From Sympetrum striolatum (taxonomy: Eukaryota > Arthropoda > Insecta > Odonata > Libellulidae), in NCBI GenBank assembly GCA_947579665.1, contig OX388346.1, forward strand, positions 86,678,615 to 86,742,614: a stretch of DNA of 64,000 nt, given 5' to 3'. Positions 34,291 to 46,248 of this stretch are shown here, in pieces. The position numbers were made by a program, and so were the translations under genes. The notes beneath the pieces were generated by a model. It made no database searches and was not told the origin of the DNA. It worked only from the letters and a program-made list of their open reading frames with translations. Position 1 is the first letter of the stretch. Each line of letters starts with the position of its first letter.

Positions 34291-35494
34291 TACAACGTGA
34301 CGTATGTAGCTCATTCGTAGCGTGACCATAAGATATTTATTGAATTGACATCGATGGAGAGACCGTGATGTCAAGAGAACGTGAATAACAATGATGTTAA
34401 TGAGCACGAGAAGACTAAAAAAACGTAAATCGAAACTTTGATTCGTCATCACTCCGTCATTCATCGTAAACTAAAATACAGATCAAAGTTCCACAACTTT
34501 CGTTCGTAATTGGCACGAATACAGGGAATTTCTTGGGTCATTGTTGGCAAAACTGATTGCATACTGCATTGCACGGAGCAGCAAAGTTTCCCACACATTT
34601 TAAACCGAGAGTGTTTCGCGCGCTAACTCCGGCACATCACGATCGCAGCGCCGCACGGCTCAGGGCGTACTAAAAGGCTCGCTGAGGACGCTCAGCCTTG
34701 CCATGTAAACAAACTCATAGATACGAGCTTCATAGTTATCTCCAAGAGCAATAAATAACGGCACCAAACAATTGTGATTGAATAGCTATTTTGAAACGCC
34801 TGTCTCAAATTCCAAATCAACTTCCTTACAAATTTTTGAAGTCATGCAGTAATCGTGTTGAACGAAACGAGAAATGGTACGAACGAAAACGACATTTTTA
34901 CGTAAATACGTAGCAATACCATGAATTATGCATATTTCTTTTCAGAAGAGATGAGATGCTTTCATTTTGATGGATGCATCATTCTGTTCTATTTTCGCTT
35001 CGTGTCCAACTGTGCAATGTCCCACGGAATTTACCCACGGACCCGTTACCTCTTCAAACGGAAGATAAGTGCCAAAGGACAGCTTTTAGATTAACACAAA
35101 ACTCGTAAACGGATTTGTACGCTCTTTTTAATGCTTACTACGCTTGCAGACCGATTCGCGTTCAAGTCGTATTAATTTGATGCTTCTTGTCACGGAATGC
35201 GACAGAAGGATCACACGCAAAAGTGATCACGTTCGTGAATACTATTCACAGAGCAGTGATGATCGGAGGAACAGCTCCTCTTGGGCTATCCGGACAGCCC
35301 GAATCTTAAATGACGGTGTGGTAATTATGGAATCGGTCGCGGGAAGCATTGTTAGGAATGCCTTAGTTGAGCGGCGGCTGCCAACAATGGTCCCTTCTTT
35401 GTAATGCTCGCGAGGAACATTGTTGTTGACTTCGCCTTAAAATATACATAAGTTAAGGCTTTTGTCATAAACTATGGATCATCTACTACATGTA

Positions 35495-36035
35495 GATGCT
35501 TCTCCGGATCCATTCATATATATAGCTATATAGGTATATAGATAGGAAACTAATTCACAGGCTAAACCACAAGTGTTATTGACTTGAAATTTTTACCACG
35601 TATTGGCCATAACGTGTAACCGCCAGAACAAATTGCGATTATGATCCTCAGGGTCATGGGTTCGATTCCAGAAGGCCCCTAAGTCGCGATTTTCTCCATA
35701 AGAATACATGGTGGGGATTTTCGAAAAATTTTTTGTGAAACTTCCCGGAAAAGTAGAGAGTTGAAATTACAGGGATCGCTAGAAGCCGTGCATATCCAAC
35801 GAAAATCAAAAAGTCATCTTCCAAAATTGTCCAAGGTTCGACGCTAGGTCGAGGCAAGAATCGGCCGTTTAAAATGTATTGTGGCGATTTTTAAGATTAA
35901 TTTTGGACACCTTCCCGATGACATGAAAACATCAAATTCGGCATGGGGTTGGATATAATAAATATATTTCATAATCAAATTTTACATCTTCGCTGATGGT
36001 CCTTGGTTCGATTCCCGAGAGTACTTTAGAGATTC
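35495..36035 (+). repeat. B-box unit repeat, three units (copy B)
   Basis: Duplicate of 16006-16545, with the same three cores (gggttcgattccag, aggttcgacgctagg, tggttcgattcccgag). Core 2 has gained a C in place of the T of TTCGAT. Confidence 0.7.
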
Positions 36036-37129
36036 CCTTTAAACCGAGAGTATTTCAGGTGCTACCTCTGGCACATCACGATCGCAGCGCCGCACGGCGC
36101 AGGGCGTACTAAAAAGTTTGCTGAAGCCTTGCCATGCAAAGAACCCATAGATACGAACTTCATTGTTATTGTCAAGAGTAATAAATAATTAACAAGAAAC
36201 TTTGCTTCATCATCACTCGGTTTCTTCGATCGGTTGCCAAGGCGACGGATATTGGCGTAGTTTTACGTTGGATTACAGTTTTCGTCTGAATGAGTGAGTG
36301 GAGGGGGAAGAGGAGGGGAGGTTACCATGACGACAGAGAGAGGTGCACAACAATGCCGGAAGAAACAAAAGAGTAGCGACGGGTTATTAGAATCAGAAAC
36401 AGATGAACGCCGAACATTGGACTTACGTAAGGGAAGAGAGGTGTGTTGAAAACAGAAGAACGACGATTTTGAACAGTTGAATATCGAACGTAAGAAAGGT
36501 AAGCAGGTGAAGTAAGGGATGTAAAGGACGAGGAAAACAAAAGAAAGGCGATATTTTTATTTCGAATTTAACAGAAGACGTGTGAATACAATCTTCGTTG
36601 CTATGATTAAGGGGGAGGAGGTTAAAAGAAAATAAAAACGATATGACGATGCAAATTTAAACAAGATAACTACGAATGGCTCCTTCTATTGCGATAAAGC
36701 GATCGCTACGCAATTTAATAAAGCAATGAAATTTAAAATTAGTTTAATAAAAGAATATGTTTATAAATATTGACATTCATAAAATTAATTATGATAAAAA
36801 TATACAATTAATAAATAAATAACTGTTAATGTTGACATAAATGTATAATTTGACTCAATTAAATGATCTGGGAATGCAAAGCGAAAGGTACAAAAAAACA
36901 CAACTCTCACCGCATCGAAAAAATGTAAGGAAATTAAATAATTTAAATACATTAAATAATAAAAAATGCGAAATCGAGTAAAGCCTTACAAGGAGAACCA
37001 GAAATGAATATTTCACAGTTAAGTATCGAAGCATCCCGACCCCACATTCGATTATTCCTAAAAATGCATAAAATTAAAAATAATTTATTCCTAAGTTTTT
37101 ATTCGTTTGAAATAAATTAAATTTTAAAC

Positions 37130-37460
37130 CGTACATTATAGGTATTTGTAAAAACATGAAGCTGAATTTAACTTTAATGGTTTTATTGCCATAAAATGTC
37201 GGCTCTTCTTCCCAATAATGCATGTCTCCCATACACCCGTTATGAGTTCGACAATCACCGTCGTCGTTAGGGAATTGTTTACGCTCACAAAATAAACGCA
37301 TATCTTCCGTCATTTCCGTCTGAATTCTCTAAATTTCGACTCGAATACGATATTCCACGACCAAAATAAGAATCTTCATTCAATTTCCTTTCTTTTCGTA
37401 CTCATCTCAATTTCGTACGACAATTATTTCTGATTTAATTCTGCGAAATAAGAGTTGGGT
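37130..37460 (+). repeat. Dispersed repeat R1, hybrid copy
   Basis: The left half follows R1 copy 2 of the other duplicate (17640-17830) and the right half follows R1 copy 3 (18840-18990), as expected if the interval was lost by recombination between the two. Confidence 0.75.
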
Positions 37461-37649
37461 AAGGAAAGAGGAATGGTGCCTTAAGAATCCGCAGCATATA
37501 TGCTTTAAGGTTATTCTTGGTCCGTAATCTATATATATAATAAATCTGTAGAGGGGGTCGTGTCTGTACATTGATCCGATTTCAAAAAAAGTTGTATTGC
37601 TGGATACTGGGGTTGTTCCTGAGTCCGAAACAGGTTTTAGAAATTTTCA

Positions 37650-37650
<1 letters not shown>

Positions 37651-37714
<64 letters not shown>
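37651..37714 (+). repeat. (CTGT)n microsatellite
   Basis: About 16 uninterrupted CTGT units near the Helitron 5' end. The open frames reading SVCLSVCL through it are artefacts of the repeat. Confidence 0.95.
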
Positions 37715-38239
37715 GGATGTTACAGCATCACTCAAAAACTATCCGACGGATTTTGTTGAAATTTGGTATGATGGTCATTTGTCATCCGGGGAGTGACATA
37801 GGCTACCTTTTATCCACCTAGCTGTCCCCAGTTCGTCCCCAGTCGGGGTCAAAAATCTATTTCACGCTATAACTCTAAAGTTAATTATTTATAAAATTTC
37901 AAAATTTGTACAATATTAAAAGTCTCCCTAGCGCAAATTATAGGCTAATTTTTGTTGACCCAACTGTACTCGGTTCGACTCCAGAGGGTCGAATAGTTTC
38001 CATAAGAAATACATGGGAAGACATTTTTATCATTTGCACGGTACTTTTCTTTAATAAAATTAAATTAGAAATAATGGTCCTTTGAAACTTAAACTAACAC
38101 CAAAACAAAGGAAATAGAATAAAGTTTTTTATTTTGGTCGTAGAATATTGCTTTCACTTCGAAGTTGTGAGAATTAGTAAGTTAAATACGAAAATTTTAT
38201 GAGAATCTGATATTCTAAACAACCCGTCGTCAAGGCCAA

Positions 38240-39280
38240 TCTCGATATCTTTAAATTCAAATTCGTTAGCATTAGCGCATCATCAACAACCAAGCTTTGT
38301 TTATAGCAACACCAGTGTTTGTTGATTCTTTACGTGAAATTGATGTTTATCGTCGTATTAAATGAATCAAAAGGAAAAGGTGGGAAATGACCTCAGCTGT
38401 CGAGGCACCTTCATAATTACTACTACTACTTAAATCAATCTTCTTTCCTCATATAAAGTAATTATATCTTCTTAGCTTGGTAAGTTGATCATTTTCTCAT
38501 TCTTATTTTCCGCTCTAAATAATAATCGTTTTATTTAGCGTCCCGCTGTGAATTTAATATTTAACGCTGAAGAATAAATCAATCAAGATATTTGAAATAT
38601 CCCTGAATTCAGTGATTGCTTCCATTGAAGTGTCAATAATTGGGCTTAATAAGCAGCAAGGAATGACAAGCCTTTTATAGCTGACTTGAAAGGTAAACGA
38701 ATTTTGTACTTTTAGATATAGAATGGGAAATTAAACCAAGAAATGTTTTATTGGATCATCTATTGGTGTATTTAAGTATAGTTACTGTCCACCTACATTC
38801 ACCTACTCGATATCTTTAAATTTGAATTCAAATTCGTTAGCATACGCGCGACTGCAACAATCAATCATTGTTTATAGCAACGCCAATATGTATTGATTAT
38901 TTACGTGAAATTAATGTTTATCGTCGTGTTAAATGAATCTTCTTTTCTCATATAAAGTAATTATATCTTCTTAGCTTGGTAAGTTGATAACTTTCTCATT
39001 CTTAATTTCCGCTCTAAATACTAATTGTTTCATATAGCGTCCCGCCGTGCATTTAATGAATCAATCAAGATCGTTGAAATACCCCTGAATTCAGTGATTG
39101 CTTTCTTTGAAGTGTAAAGAATTGGAATTTAAGCAGCCAGGAATCTCAATCCTTTTATGCCGTACTGGAAAGGTAAACGGATTTTGTGATTTTAGATATA
39201 GAATTGGAAATTAAACCAAGATATGTTTTAGTGGATCATCTATTGGTGTGTTTAAGTATAGGTACTATCCACCTATATCT
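38240..39280 (+). repeat. Tandem duplication inside the Helitron
   Basis: Units at about 38240-38790 and 38806-39280 share ctcgatatctttaaat, tcaaattcgttagcat, tgtttatcgtcgt, gcttggtaagttgat and tggatcatctattggtgt. The second lacks about 70 bases (the aaaggtgggaaatgacctc area). Confidence 0.8.
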
Positions 39281-39886
39281 TTTCTTGATAGTGATAATCA
39301 TACATATTGGTATTTTGTTATATCTTAAATAATATGTTTAAATGTTCGTGTTAAGCGATTGCCGATACGTTATTAAGTTTTTTAGACTATAAAATATGGA
39401 ACACCTCTCTCAGATTATGGGCGGCTGTCCTTTATTTTTATGCTTCGGTTCTATGCTGGCTGCTCAAATATTATCATTACGAATACGTTTCAATATGTAT
39501 GTTGTATGTTGCAGGGTTTAATTATTCCAAAAAATCAAAGTAGTATTCATTTTACGGACTCTAGACAAGTATCGCAGGAGATAAAATATACATGTATTAT
39601 TTTCATTGCTGTAACTAATAGATTCTATGTCTAGGCAAGGACAAATTGGATAAACTGAATAAGAATTTAGTCGAATAAGCATCATTTCGAAGTATGACCT
39701 CCAACAAGATATTTAACTTACGAAGTCTTTTTCGTTAATTTACTTCTCATTTTCAGTTACATATACTATAGAAATTCCCTCTAGAATGAAGTATTGCTGG
39801 TATATGGTTTTCCTTCAGTCAATATTATACTCGGGAACTTTTTTCAGATATGTTACTCTATACATGAAAATATAATCTTTGAATAA

Positions 39887-39965
39887 GGAAAGGGTTAAGG
39901 TGACTTTTCACATAAGGGCGTGCACCCAGGAGAATTCCCAAGGAAAAACGGAATTGAAAATTCCA
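39887..39965 (+). repeat. End fragment of foldback tRNA-like element
   Basis: ggaaagggttaaggtgac, cataagggcgtgcacccagg and aggaaaaacgg match the outer arm of the element at 58294 and, inverted, the right arm at 59440-59490. The tRNA-like core is absent. Confidence 0.6.
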
Positions 39966-40869
39966 CCTCCTCCTCATTCCACGTTTATAAAAATATCGGA
40001 AGACAATATTTTTCGTCAACGGTATCTGAAAACATTGAAATTAAATTAAATCCTATTCAAGAGAAGAGGTAAGAGTTCACTCTGATTTTGCAACATAAAG
40101 GTCAAATTATTATTGCGATATAATTAAACAGATGCGCCGCTTAGATTATCAATAGGATAAAATTTTCTACACAATTCATACAGTTAATTAACAGCAGAGG
40201 GTCATTTATTAAGTGTTAAGTAATTAAATTAAGAAAACGGCCGACGCCATCTTAAGGTTATTAGGTGTTAATTCATAAAAGGACGAGTTCTAATTAGATT
40301 AACTGCTATTCATCGTAATTCGTTTGCGGCGTTTATTTGTTAATTCGTTTATTATATAGTTTCGATGATTTCACTGACTCGCTGTCTAACGGAAATATTG
40401 GACGTGCTAAGCGACTGGTTCATTCGTTTTCGTTTGTGGTTCACAAGATTTGTGTGGCTATTTTTGTGATTTCGTCTCCATTCATTTGGTACTCAGTGGT
40501 TTCATCTATTTGTTGTAGCGACTGGTACATTAGTTTATTCTGTGATTTACATTTGTGTAGCTGTTTTTGTGATTTCGTAAGTCACTTAGGATGAAGAGAA
40601 GTATTGTTTTTTCATAAATTTAAGAGTTTTCATACCTAAATTTTTTCATATGTAAATTTCATTACTTCCGATTTACATTCATTTTTCCGTTGAGAATCAA
40701 CGGGCACTCCTCTAGTGATAGATAAGGCAAATTTTTTATAAAATATTCCGTTTTTAACTTCAGTTTTATTTAATTTCCCCTTTCAAACCTGGATTAGGGA
40801 TACTTTATACAAATTGAAGGCAAAATATATTAAACTAAAGCTTACAAACCTACTAAGATTAGACTCTTA

Positions 40870-42080
40870 TAAGAATATATATATCTATTATATATAGACG
40901 CTTCTCCGGATTTACCTATATATAAGTTATAATTATACGAGTAAAATGTTGCTTGCATACTGCAAGCAGATCGACAACACTATTTTCATGTCAGCATCAT
41001 ATCGGGACGGCCATCAAAAGAAAAAAATGGATTGAAATTTTTCTTAAAATTCGCTGAAATTCCATCGTCTGGCATCGAACCCGGGTCTTTACTGTGAACG
41101 TACTATGCAGCACAATAGAACATCACCATCTCTAACTATGTGTGAAAATTCAATTAGAAATATGGGCTACAACTGCCTCAAAAGACAATCTAATTTTCAC
41201 GAATTTAAATGGCTCTCTGGATTCGAACCAAGGACGATCTTGGAAATCTAAAATATTTTTCTGAAAGTTATTTATGATCTCTATATATATGCCGAATTTG
41301 AAATTTCTATATTATTGGCAAAGGTTTCAAAATAATTCCTAAAAATCGGATCAACTTCTGATTGCAGAGACACCTGGTGTCGAACCCAGGACACATTGAT
41401 AGCTGTGAATGCACTGTTTGATTTTTATGGACTTAATCTTTCTGTATGCAAAGTTTGAAGTCGATATCGTGCCGGGAAGTACCTAAAATTTGTTTCCGTT
41501 ATCTCCGTAAGAAATGCAGTGAGGAATTTAAATGTCCCTCTGGGATCGAACCAAGGACCATCAGCGAATATGTAAAATTCGATTATAATATATTTTTATG
41601 GTATTTAACCTCATACCGAATTTCAAGTTTCTATGCCATCGGAAAAGGGTCCAAAAAAATCTTTAAAATCGCCACAATGCATTTTAAACGGCCGATTTTT
41701 GCCCCGACCTAGCATCGAACCAAGGATAATATTCGTAGATGTCTTTATGGTTTCCTTTAGATCTGCACGGCATCTAGTGATCCCTTAAATTTTCAAATCT
41801 CCCCTTTTCCGGGAAGTGCCTCAAAACATTTTCGAAAATCCCCGCCATGTGTTCTTATGGACAAAATCGAGACTTTGGGGCCTTCTGGAATCGATCCCAT
41901 GACACCGAGGTTCAATGTCTTTTTCCTGGAGGTTACACGTCATGGCCATAACGTGGTAAAAATTTCAAGTCGGTGGCACTTGTGGAACATGGTTAGACTT
42001 TTGATCCCCTATATATAACTTTTAGGTATATCCAGAGAAGCGTATATATAATAGATATCGATATATATATAGATCAACAA
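40870..42080 (-). mobile_element. B-box unit repeat element, full-length form
   Basis: About 1.2 kb with AT-rich terminal inverted repeats: tatatagacgcttctccgg at 40893 and, inverted, its counterpart (ccagagaagcgtatata) at about 42038-42055. Six non-coding units lie between. Antisense cores are at about 41071 (ggcatcgaacccggg), 41222 (ggattcgaaccaagg), 41375 (ggtgtcgaacccagg), 41541 (gggatcgaaccaagg), 41712 (agcatcgaaccaagg) and 41888 (ggaatcgatcccatg), spaced 150-176 bp. Read on minus each is close to GGTTCGAnnCC, the polymerase III B box. The unit next to the right end opens with gaaatttttaccacg and a palindrome-like ttatggccat motif. No coding frame, A box or terminator is evident. Confidence 0.6.
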
Positions 42081-42099
42081 CCATACTTTTATATCGGCA

Positions 42100-42960
42100 T
42101 TATATGGGGACGTTCCGCAAAAAAAACAAAAGGATTGAAATTATTTTTAAAATTAACTACAATTCAAGCAGAAATATTGGCTGCAACTGCCTCAAACGAA
42201 GTCCTACTTTTCCCTTAAATTCCTTATGAGAGAAATTTTAATGTGCTCTGGCATCGAACCCAGGAACAGCATTTCGTATCTAAATGTTTTTCTTAAGGTG
42301 AGTTTTAATATACATCTTCTAGCAAAGCAAGAACTTCCTATCATTTCAATAAATACATCAAAATAAATAATGAAAACTAACTCAATGCATTTTAAATGGG
42401 GGATATATTTACCATCTGGCTTCGAACCCGGGTCTTTCTGGTAATACTTTCTATGCAGCATTAAAGAAAATCACATCCTTTAACCATGTGTGAAAATGCA
42501 AGCATATATATTAGGTGCAACTGCCTTAAATGACGTCCTACTTTTCCCTTGTATTCCTTATGAGAGAAACTTTTATGCGCTCTGGCATCGAACCCAGGAA
42601 AGGTAAGGTCTTATCTACATTTTTTTCAAAAACCTATGCTTAATTTACATCTGACCCATACCCAGCATCGAACCATGGACAATATTCGAAGATGTCTTTC
42701 TGATTATCGTTGGATATGCACGGTTTCTAGCGATCCCTCGAATTTCAACTCTCTACTTTTCCGGGAAGTGCCTCAAAAGAATTTTCGAAAATCCCCACCA
42801 TGTATCCTTATGGATAAAATCGGGACTTTGGGGCCTTCTGGAATCGAACCCATGACAATAAGGATCAAAGTCGCTTTTTTCCTGGGGGTTTCACGTTATG
42901 GCCAATACGTCGTAAAAATTTCAACTCAATCACGCATGTGGTTTAGGCTGTGAATTTGTA
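42100..42960 (-). repeat. B-box unit repeat, partial copy, antisense
   Basis: Cores at about 42250, 42417, 42584 (167-bp spacing) and then 42664 and 42840 (176 bp). The 80-bp step between the third and fourth suggests a deletion joining inner and outer units. It ends with the ttatggccaatacg motif next to a CTAT microsatellite at 42965-42983. Confidence 0.6.
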
Positions 42961-42984
42961 TCCTCCCTATCTATCTATCTATTG

Positions 42985-43600
42985 AAATTTTTACGAAGTT
43001 ATGGCCATTACGGGTAACCTCCAGAAAAAAGCCGATTTTAAACTTCATTGCCATGGGTTCGATTCTAGAAGGCCCCAAAGTCCCGATTTTCTCCATATGG
43101 ATACATGGTGGCGATTTTCAAAATTTTTTAAATAATACTTCCCGGGTAGGTAGAGAATCAAAATTCAAGGAACTTGCAGATATGGTCGAGAACTATTGAA
43201 AACGTTCATGACTACTAATGAGAACGTCCTGGGTTCGATGCTAGGACGATGCAAAAATCCCGCATTTAAAATGCATGTGGAGAGTTTTTCATTAATTTTT
43301 TTGATGCACTTATCGGAATGTAAGGATTTTCTCACTCAGCTAGAAGATATATATTAAGAATTTGTTTAAGAAAAAAAATGTATAAGACCGTACTATCCTT
43401 GGGTTCGATGCCAGAGCACATTAACTTTTCTCTCATAAGGAATATAAGGGAAAAGTAAGTCGTCGTTTGAGGCAGTTGCAGCCAATATTTCTGCTTGAAT
43501 TTTTACACATAGTAAAAATGGTGATCTTCTATTATGTTGCATAGGAAGTATTACTAGAAAGACTCAGGTTCGATGCCGGGCGGTAAATATAACTAAAGTA
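42985..43600 (+). repeat. B-box unit repeat, partial copy, sense
   Basis: Cores at 43054 (gggttcgattctag), 43231 (gggttcgatgctagg), 43404 (gggttcgatgccag) and 43567 (ggttcgatgccggg), spaced 177, 173 and 163 bp. It is arranged head to head with the copy at 42100-42960 across the CTAT tract, so about 42.66-43.28 kb is a large imperfect palindrome. Confidence 0.6.
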
Positions 43601-43992
43601 CTATATATGAAATTTGGTGTTGATACAATGAATGGTTTTCATGTTAGAGCGCCCACAAAGTACATAACAGCTACTTCCGGTTTATCGGTATTTCACGAAT
43701 AACTCCTAATCAACCGGTTATACAAAAATATGTCAGATACAAAAGTTATAGTAAATAACATTATCTAAAACTTTTATAAGAAATACAACATACGTATATA
43801 TCATATTTATGGAGATATTTTGAAAACCGGAAATGAGCTTTAATGAATGAATCTCGACTTCAGGTCAACCGATTTACTCCAAAAACTAATCAACTCTGAC
43901 AGCACACACCACAGTACTATATACGAAGTTTGGTATTGATACAACCAATAGTTTTCACGTTAGAGCGTCCACAAGCACACACACACATACAG

Positions 43993-44023
<31 letters not shown>

Positions 44024-44160
44024 AACAGACCTCATTCCGAAAATAGTCAAAACGTGTTCTAGGGACGCCAAAACATGTATTTCCGTTGAAATCTCGAAGT
44101 CGAATTTTTTCATGAAAACAATACTTTCTCTATACTTCGTATATGGAGAAAGTAAAAAGG
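43600..44160 (+). repeat. Dispersed repeat with internal (CA)n, copy 2
   Basis: Homologous to 3975-4500. The gtactatat-ga-gtttggt segment occurs twice (43603 and about 43916), so the family may have a unit of about 310 bp. The CA tract is at about 43974-44022. The terminal hairpin actttctctatac...gtatatggagaaagt is perfect or nearly so here. Confidence 0.75.
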
Positions 44161-44164
44161 ATTG

Positions 44165-44320
44165 AAAATACACTTAAAATTCGCTTCAATTTATTCCTCT
44201 GGAATCGAACCTGGGTTTTCTTGGTGAAATTACTATGCACCACAATAGAAGATCACCATATCTAAATATGTGTGAAAATTCAAGCAGAAATATTTGCTGC
44301 AACTACCTCAAACGACGTTC
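44165..44320 (-). repeat. Single B-box unit
   Basis: One antisense unit with core ctggaatcgaacctggg (about 44203) and the phrase attcaagcagaaatatt. Its end at about 44320 coincides with the point where piggyBac homology stops. Confidence 0.55.
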
Positions 44321-44324
44321 TCTG

Positions 44325-44960
44325 ATGAAGGAATTTCAAGATCAATTGGAATTGATTTCTAGGAAAAATCTCATGAAACCATTTGATGTATTGTGATTTT
44401 CGAGTGAACCAATAAGATTCAATCGTTGGTCTTCTACTTAGGCCCATGTTCAAGATGCAAGCGATGAAAGCATTTAGTTCGGAAACAGTTTTTTTTTTTC
44501 AATTTTTGCACGAGCATTCAGAGTAAGTCGCCCATCACCACTGAGAAATTGTCGAGCGTATGTTTGTTTCCTGAACAATTTCATTCAATAGAGCATACGT
44601 AAAAAATAAACGAAAGTATTGGATTGGTGGTGCATCACTTTGAGGAGTATGTTTTGGTCCTGGCGTCTCTAGAAACTCAATGGGTATCATCGGGGGGTTA
44701 TCACTAATCAGTCTCACTTCGACCCACTCGCTTTTGTCAGGATCAGCATTTCTATCCTCTTCTTGTTCGGACCCATATGAGTCATCTGAGGAAGAAGAGA
44801 TTCTACTTCGTCCCTGACCCTGACGAAACGAAACGAAAACAAAAGATTCTTCACTGCTAGAAGAAGAAATCTCTTTATCGGAGGACTCTGATGGCAAATC
44901 CGTGTTATCATCAATGAAGAGCGTACCTTCAATATCCTTACTTTTCATACACTTTGACAT
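44325..44960 (-). pseudogene. piggyBac transposase N-terminal part
   Basis: Starting at the ATG at 44960, it has a Ser/Asp/Glu-rich tail (SSSSSEESF, SSSSDDSYGSEQEED), then EWVEVRLISDNPPMIPIEFL and PPIQYFRLFFTYALLNEIVQ with ETN. After a frameshift near 44500, beside an A run on the minus strand, it continues as TVSELNAFIACILNMGLSRR, PTIESYWFTRK and HEIFPRNQFQLILKFLH. These are the acidic N terminus and first part of the piggyBac (DDE_Tnp_1_7) domain: YF.LFFT.ELL..IV.ETN, then FI..ILNMGL...P....YW and I..RNRF..IL..LH. It ends there, before the later catalytic Asp residues. Confidence 0.8.
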
Positions 44961-45371
44961 TGGACACAGGGACAACCCTAAAATAAATTTTCGTAGTTGT
45001 ATCAAAATGAAAAATTATAAATCGTAAATTACTGTATCTACTCGTCCAACACAAAACGGGATGGAAGAAAGGGGATTCATAGTTCAGGAAAACTAATTTA
45101 CTTGAATTCGTAAAACGAAATTATTTTTCAAAAAGGTTGCAGTTATGTAGGAATTGAAGACCACAGGTTTTTCGCCAATTCTTAGTACAATAAGACGTCA
45201 TGATAGGTCAAACAATTAAATGATATTGAAAAAGACGGTAGACAGCAAGGTCACTAATATAAATGCAGGAAAATTCGTGAAAACGTAATGAAAGATAATA
45301 AAAAACGGAAAACTCGTATTTTATCATTATGTAAAATTGTAAGATATATCATTCGTTAACAATTACTTACT

Positions 45372-45985
45372 CAATATTAGAAGAATATTTGCTAATCTCT
45401 CTGGACACTGACACTCGAGTAAAATTACTAAGAGCCACAGAGGAAACAGAGTCCAGCGTGAGCACCGACCAGCACGAAATATGGTACGCTACTGGCCCGA
45501 GGGGAACGAAGAACACGGGCGAGGCCAGTCTCCGGCGAGACAAGCATATATTGTAAGCATACTGTGAACAATCAGCATATATTGTAAGGATATTTTGAAG
45601 CCATCTTAGTAAGCTGCAGATATAAAGCACGTCCCGATAAACGAGACGAAAGGCGTCATACGAGACTAGAGAAATATACCGTATGTGAAAAAGTAAAACA
45701 AAGCAAAAAAGACGGGCCAAAAAAGAATATTTGCTTATCTAACTGGAAACTAACACTCTAAAATAAATACGAAGAGCCACTAAGAAAAGGTCCAGCGCGA
45801 CCTCTGTCAAACACGAAAAATGAAACTGGGCAGTATGATGCTGGCTCGAGGGTAACGAAAAAATACGGGCGAACTTAAGAGGCAAAAAACAGTAAACAAT
45901 CTACATATATTACAAGGAAAAGGTGAAACCAACTTAATGAGCAGCAGTAATAAAGCACACGCGTGTAAATGAGACGGCAGCCGGT
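45372..45985. repeat. Tandem duplication in the piggyBac 5' region
   Basis: Units at about 45372-45660 and 45726-45985 share agaatatttgct, aagagccac, gtccagcg, ctggc-cgag, acgggcga, catatatt and taaagcac motifs at the same spacing. The downstream unit on minus ends at the putative splice donor. The duplicate may reflect a repeated promoter or leader exon. Confidence 0.6.
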
Positions 45986-46248
45986 GAAAAGGCCACAATC
46001 ACAAAATAATTAAAGTCAAAAAAGTTGGGCCGATATATCGGCCCGTGGCAGTTTTCGCACATCTAGCGAGGGCTGGCAGTAAAAGGGTTAATAAAAAAAC
46101 GTCTTTTTTGTAAATACCATGTTTTAAGAATTAAAATAATAAAGAAAACTGATAAAATAAAGCAATGTATCGATAAAAGCAGAAATAAACTGCAAATATG
46201 AACAATAATAAGGTATGAGTCAAAATGACTCCATTTGGTAGCTCTAAG

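Larger units (their letters stand above)
30840..37527. repeat. Segmental duplication, copy B
   Basis: Collinear with 11316-19026. It lacks about 0.95 kb found in copy A between the two R1 repeats, consistent with deletion by recombination between them. At 37528 it is interrupted by a Helitron, then homology to copy A resumes at 40716. Like copy A it contains a GC-richer block (31085-32480), a LINE polymerase (32500-34290), direct repeats D (34601 and 36039) and three B-box units (35495-36035). Confidence 0.9.
37528..40715 (+). mobile_element. Non-autonomous Helitron
   Basis: It starts TCTATATATATAATAAATC directly after host A and ends CTAG before host T, without target duplication. A perfect 7-bp hairpin (CCGTTGAGAATCAACGG, 40687-40703) lies 8 nt before the CTAG. 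These are the defining Helitron ends. The site without the element is present at 19026/19027. No Rep or helicase frame exists in its 3.2 kb, so it depends on a partner. Inside are a CTGT microsatellite (37651-37714), one B-box-like ggttcgactcc (37975), a tandem duplication of about 0.5 kb (38240-38790 and 38806-39280) and an end fragment of the foldback tRNA-like element (39887-39965). A related 5' end is at 58502. Confidence 0.9.
44321..46087 (-). mobile_element. piggyBac transposon, 5' half
   Basis: The outer end at 46087 is next to a TTAA (46088-46091) and reads CCCTTTTACTGCCAGCCCTC inward, with the palindrome gggccgatatatcggccc at 46027-46044. TTAA followed by CCC is the piggyBac signature. 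Inside are a duplicated 5' region, a donor-like site (about 45364-45370), an acceptor (ttattttag) before 44990, and the start of the transposase. The 3' half, with the remaining DDE domain and opposite end, is missing after 44321. Confidence 0.8.

Noticed and set aside
37571..37821. Cysteine/valine-rich frames (SVCLSVCL repeats)
   Set aside because: Translation of a CTGT microsatellite.
40870..43600. CRISPR-like array because of regularly spaced short motifs
   Set aside because: The repeated core is about 14 bp and imperfect, spacing is 150-177 bp, and the genome is eukaryotic.
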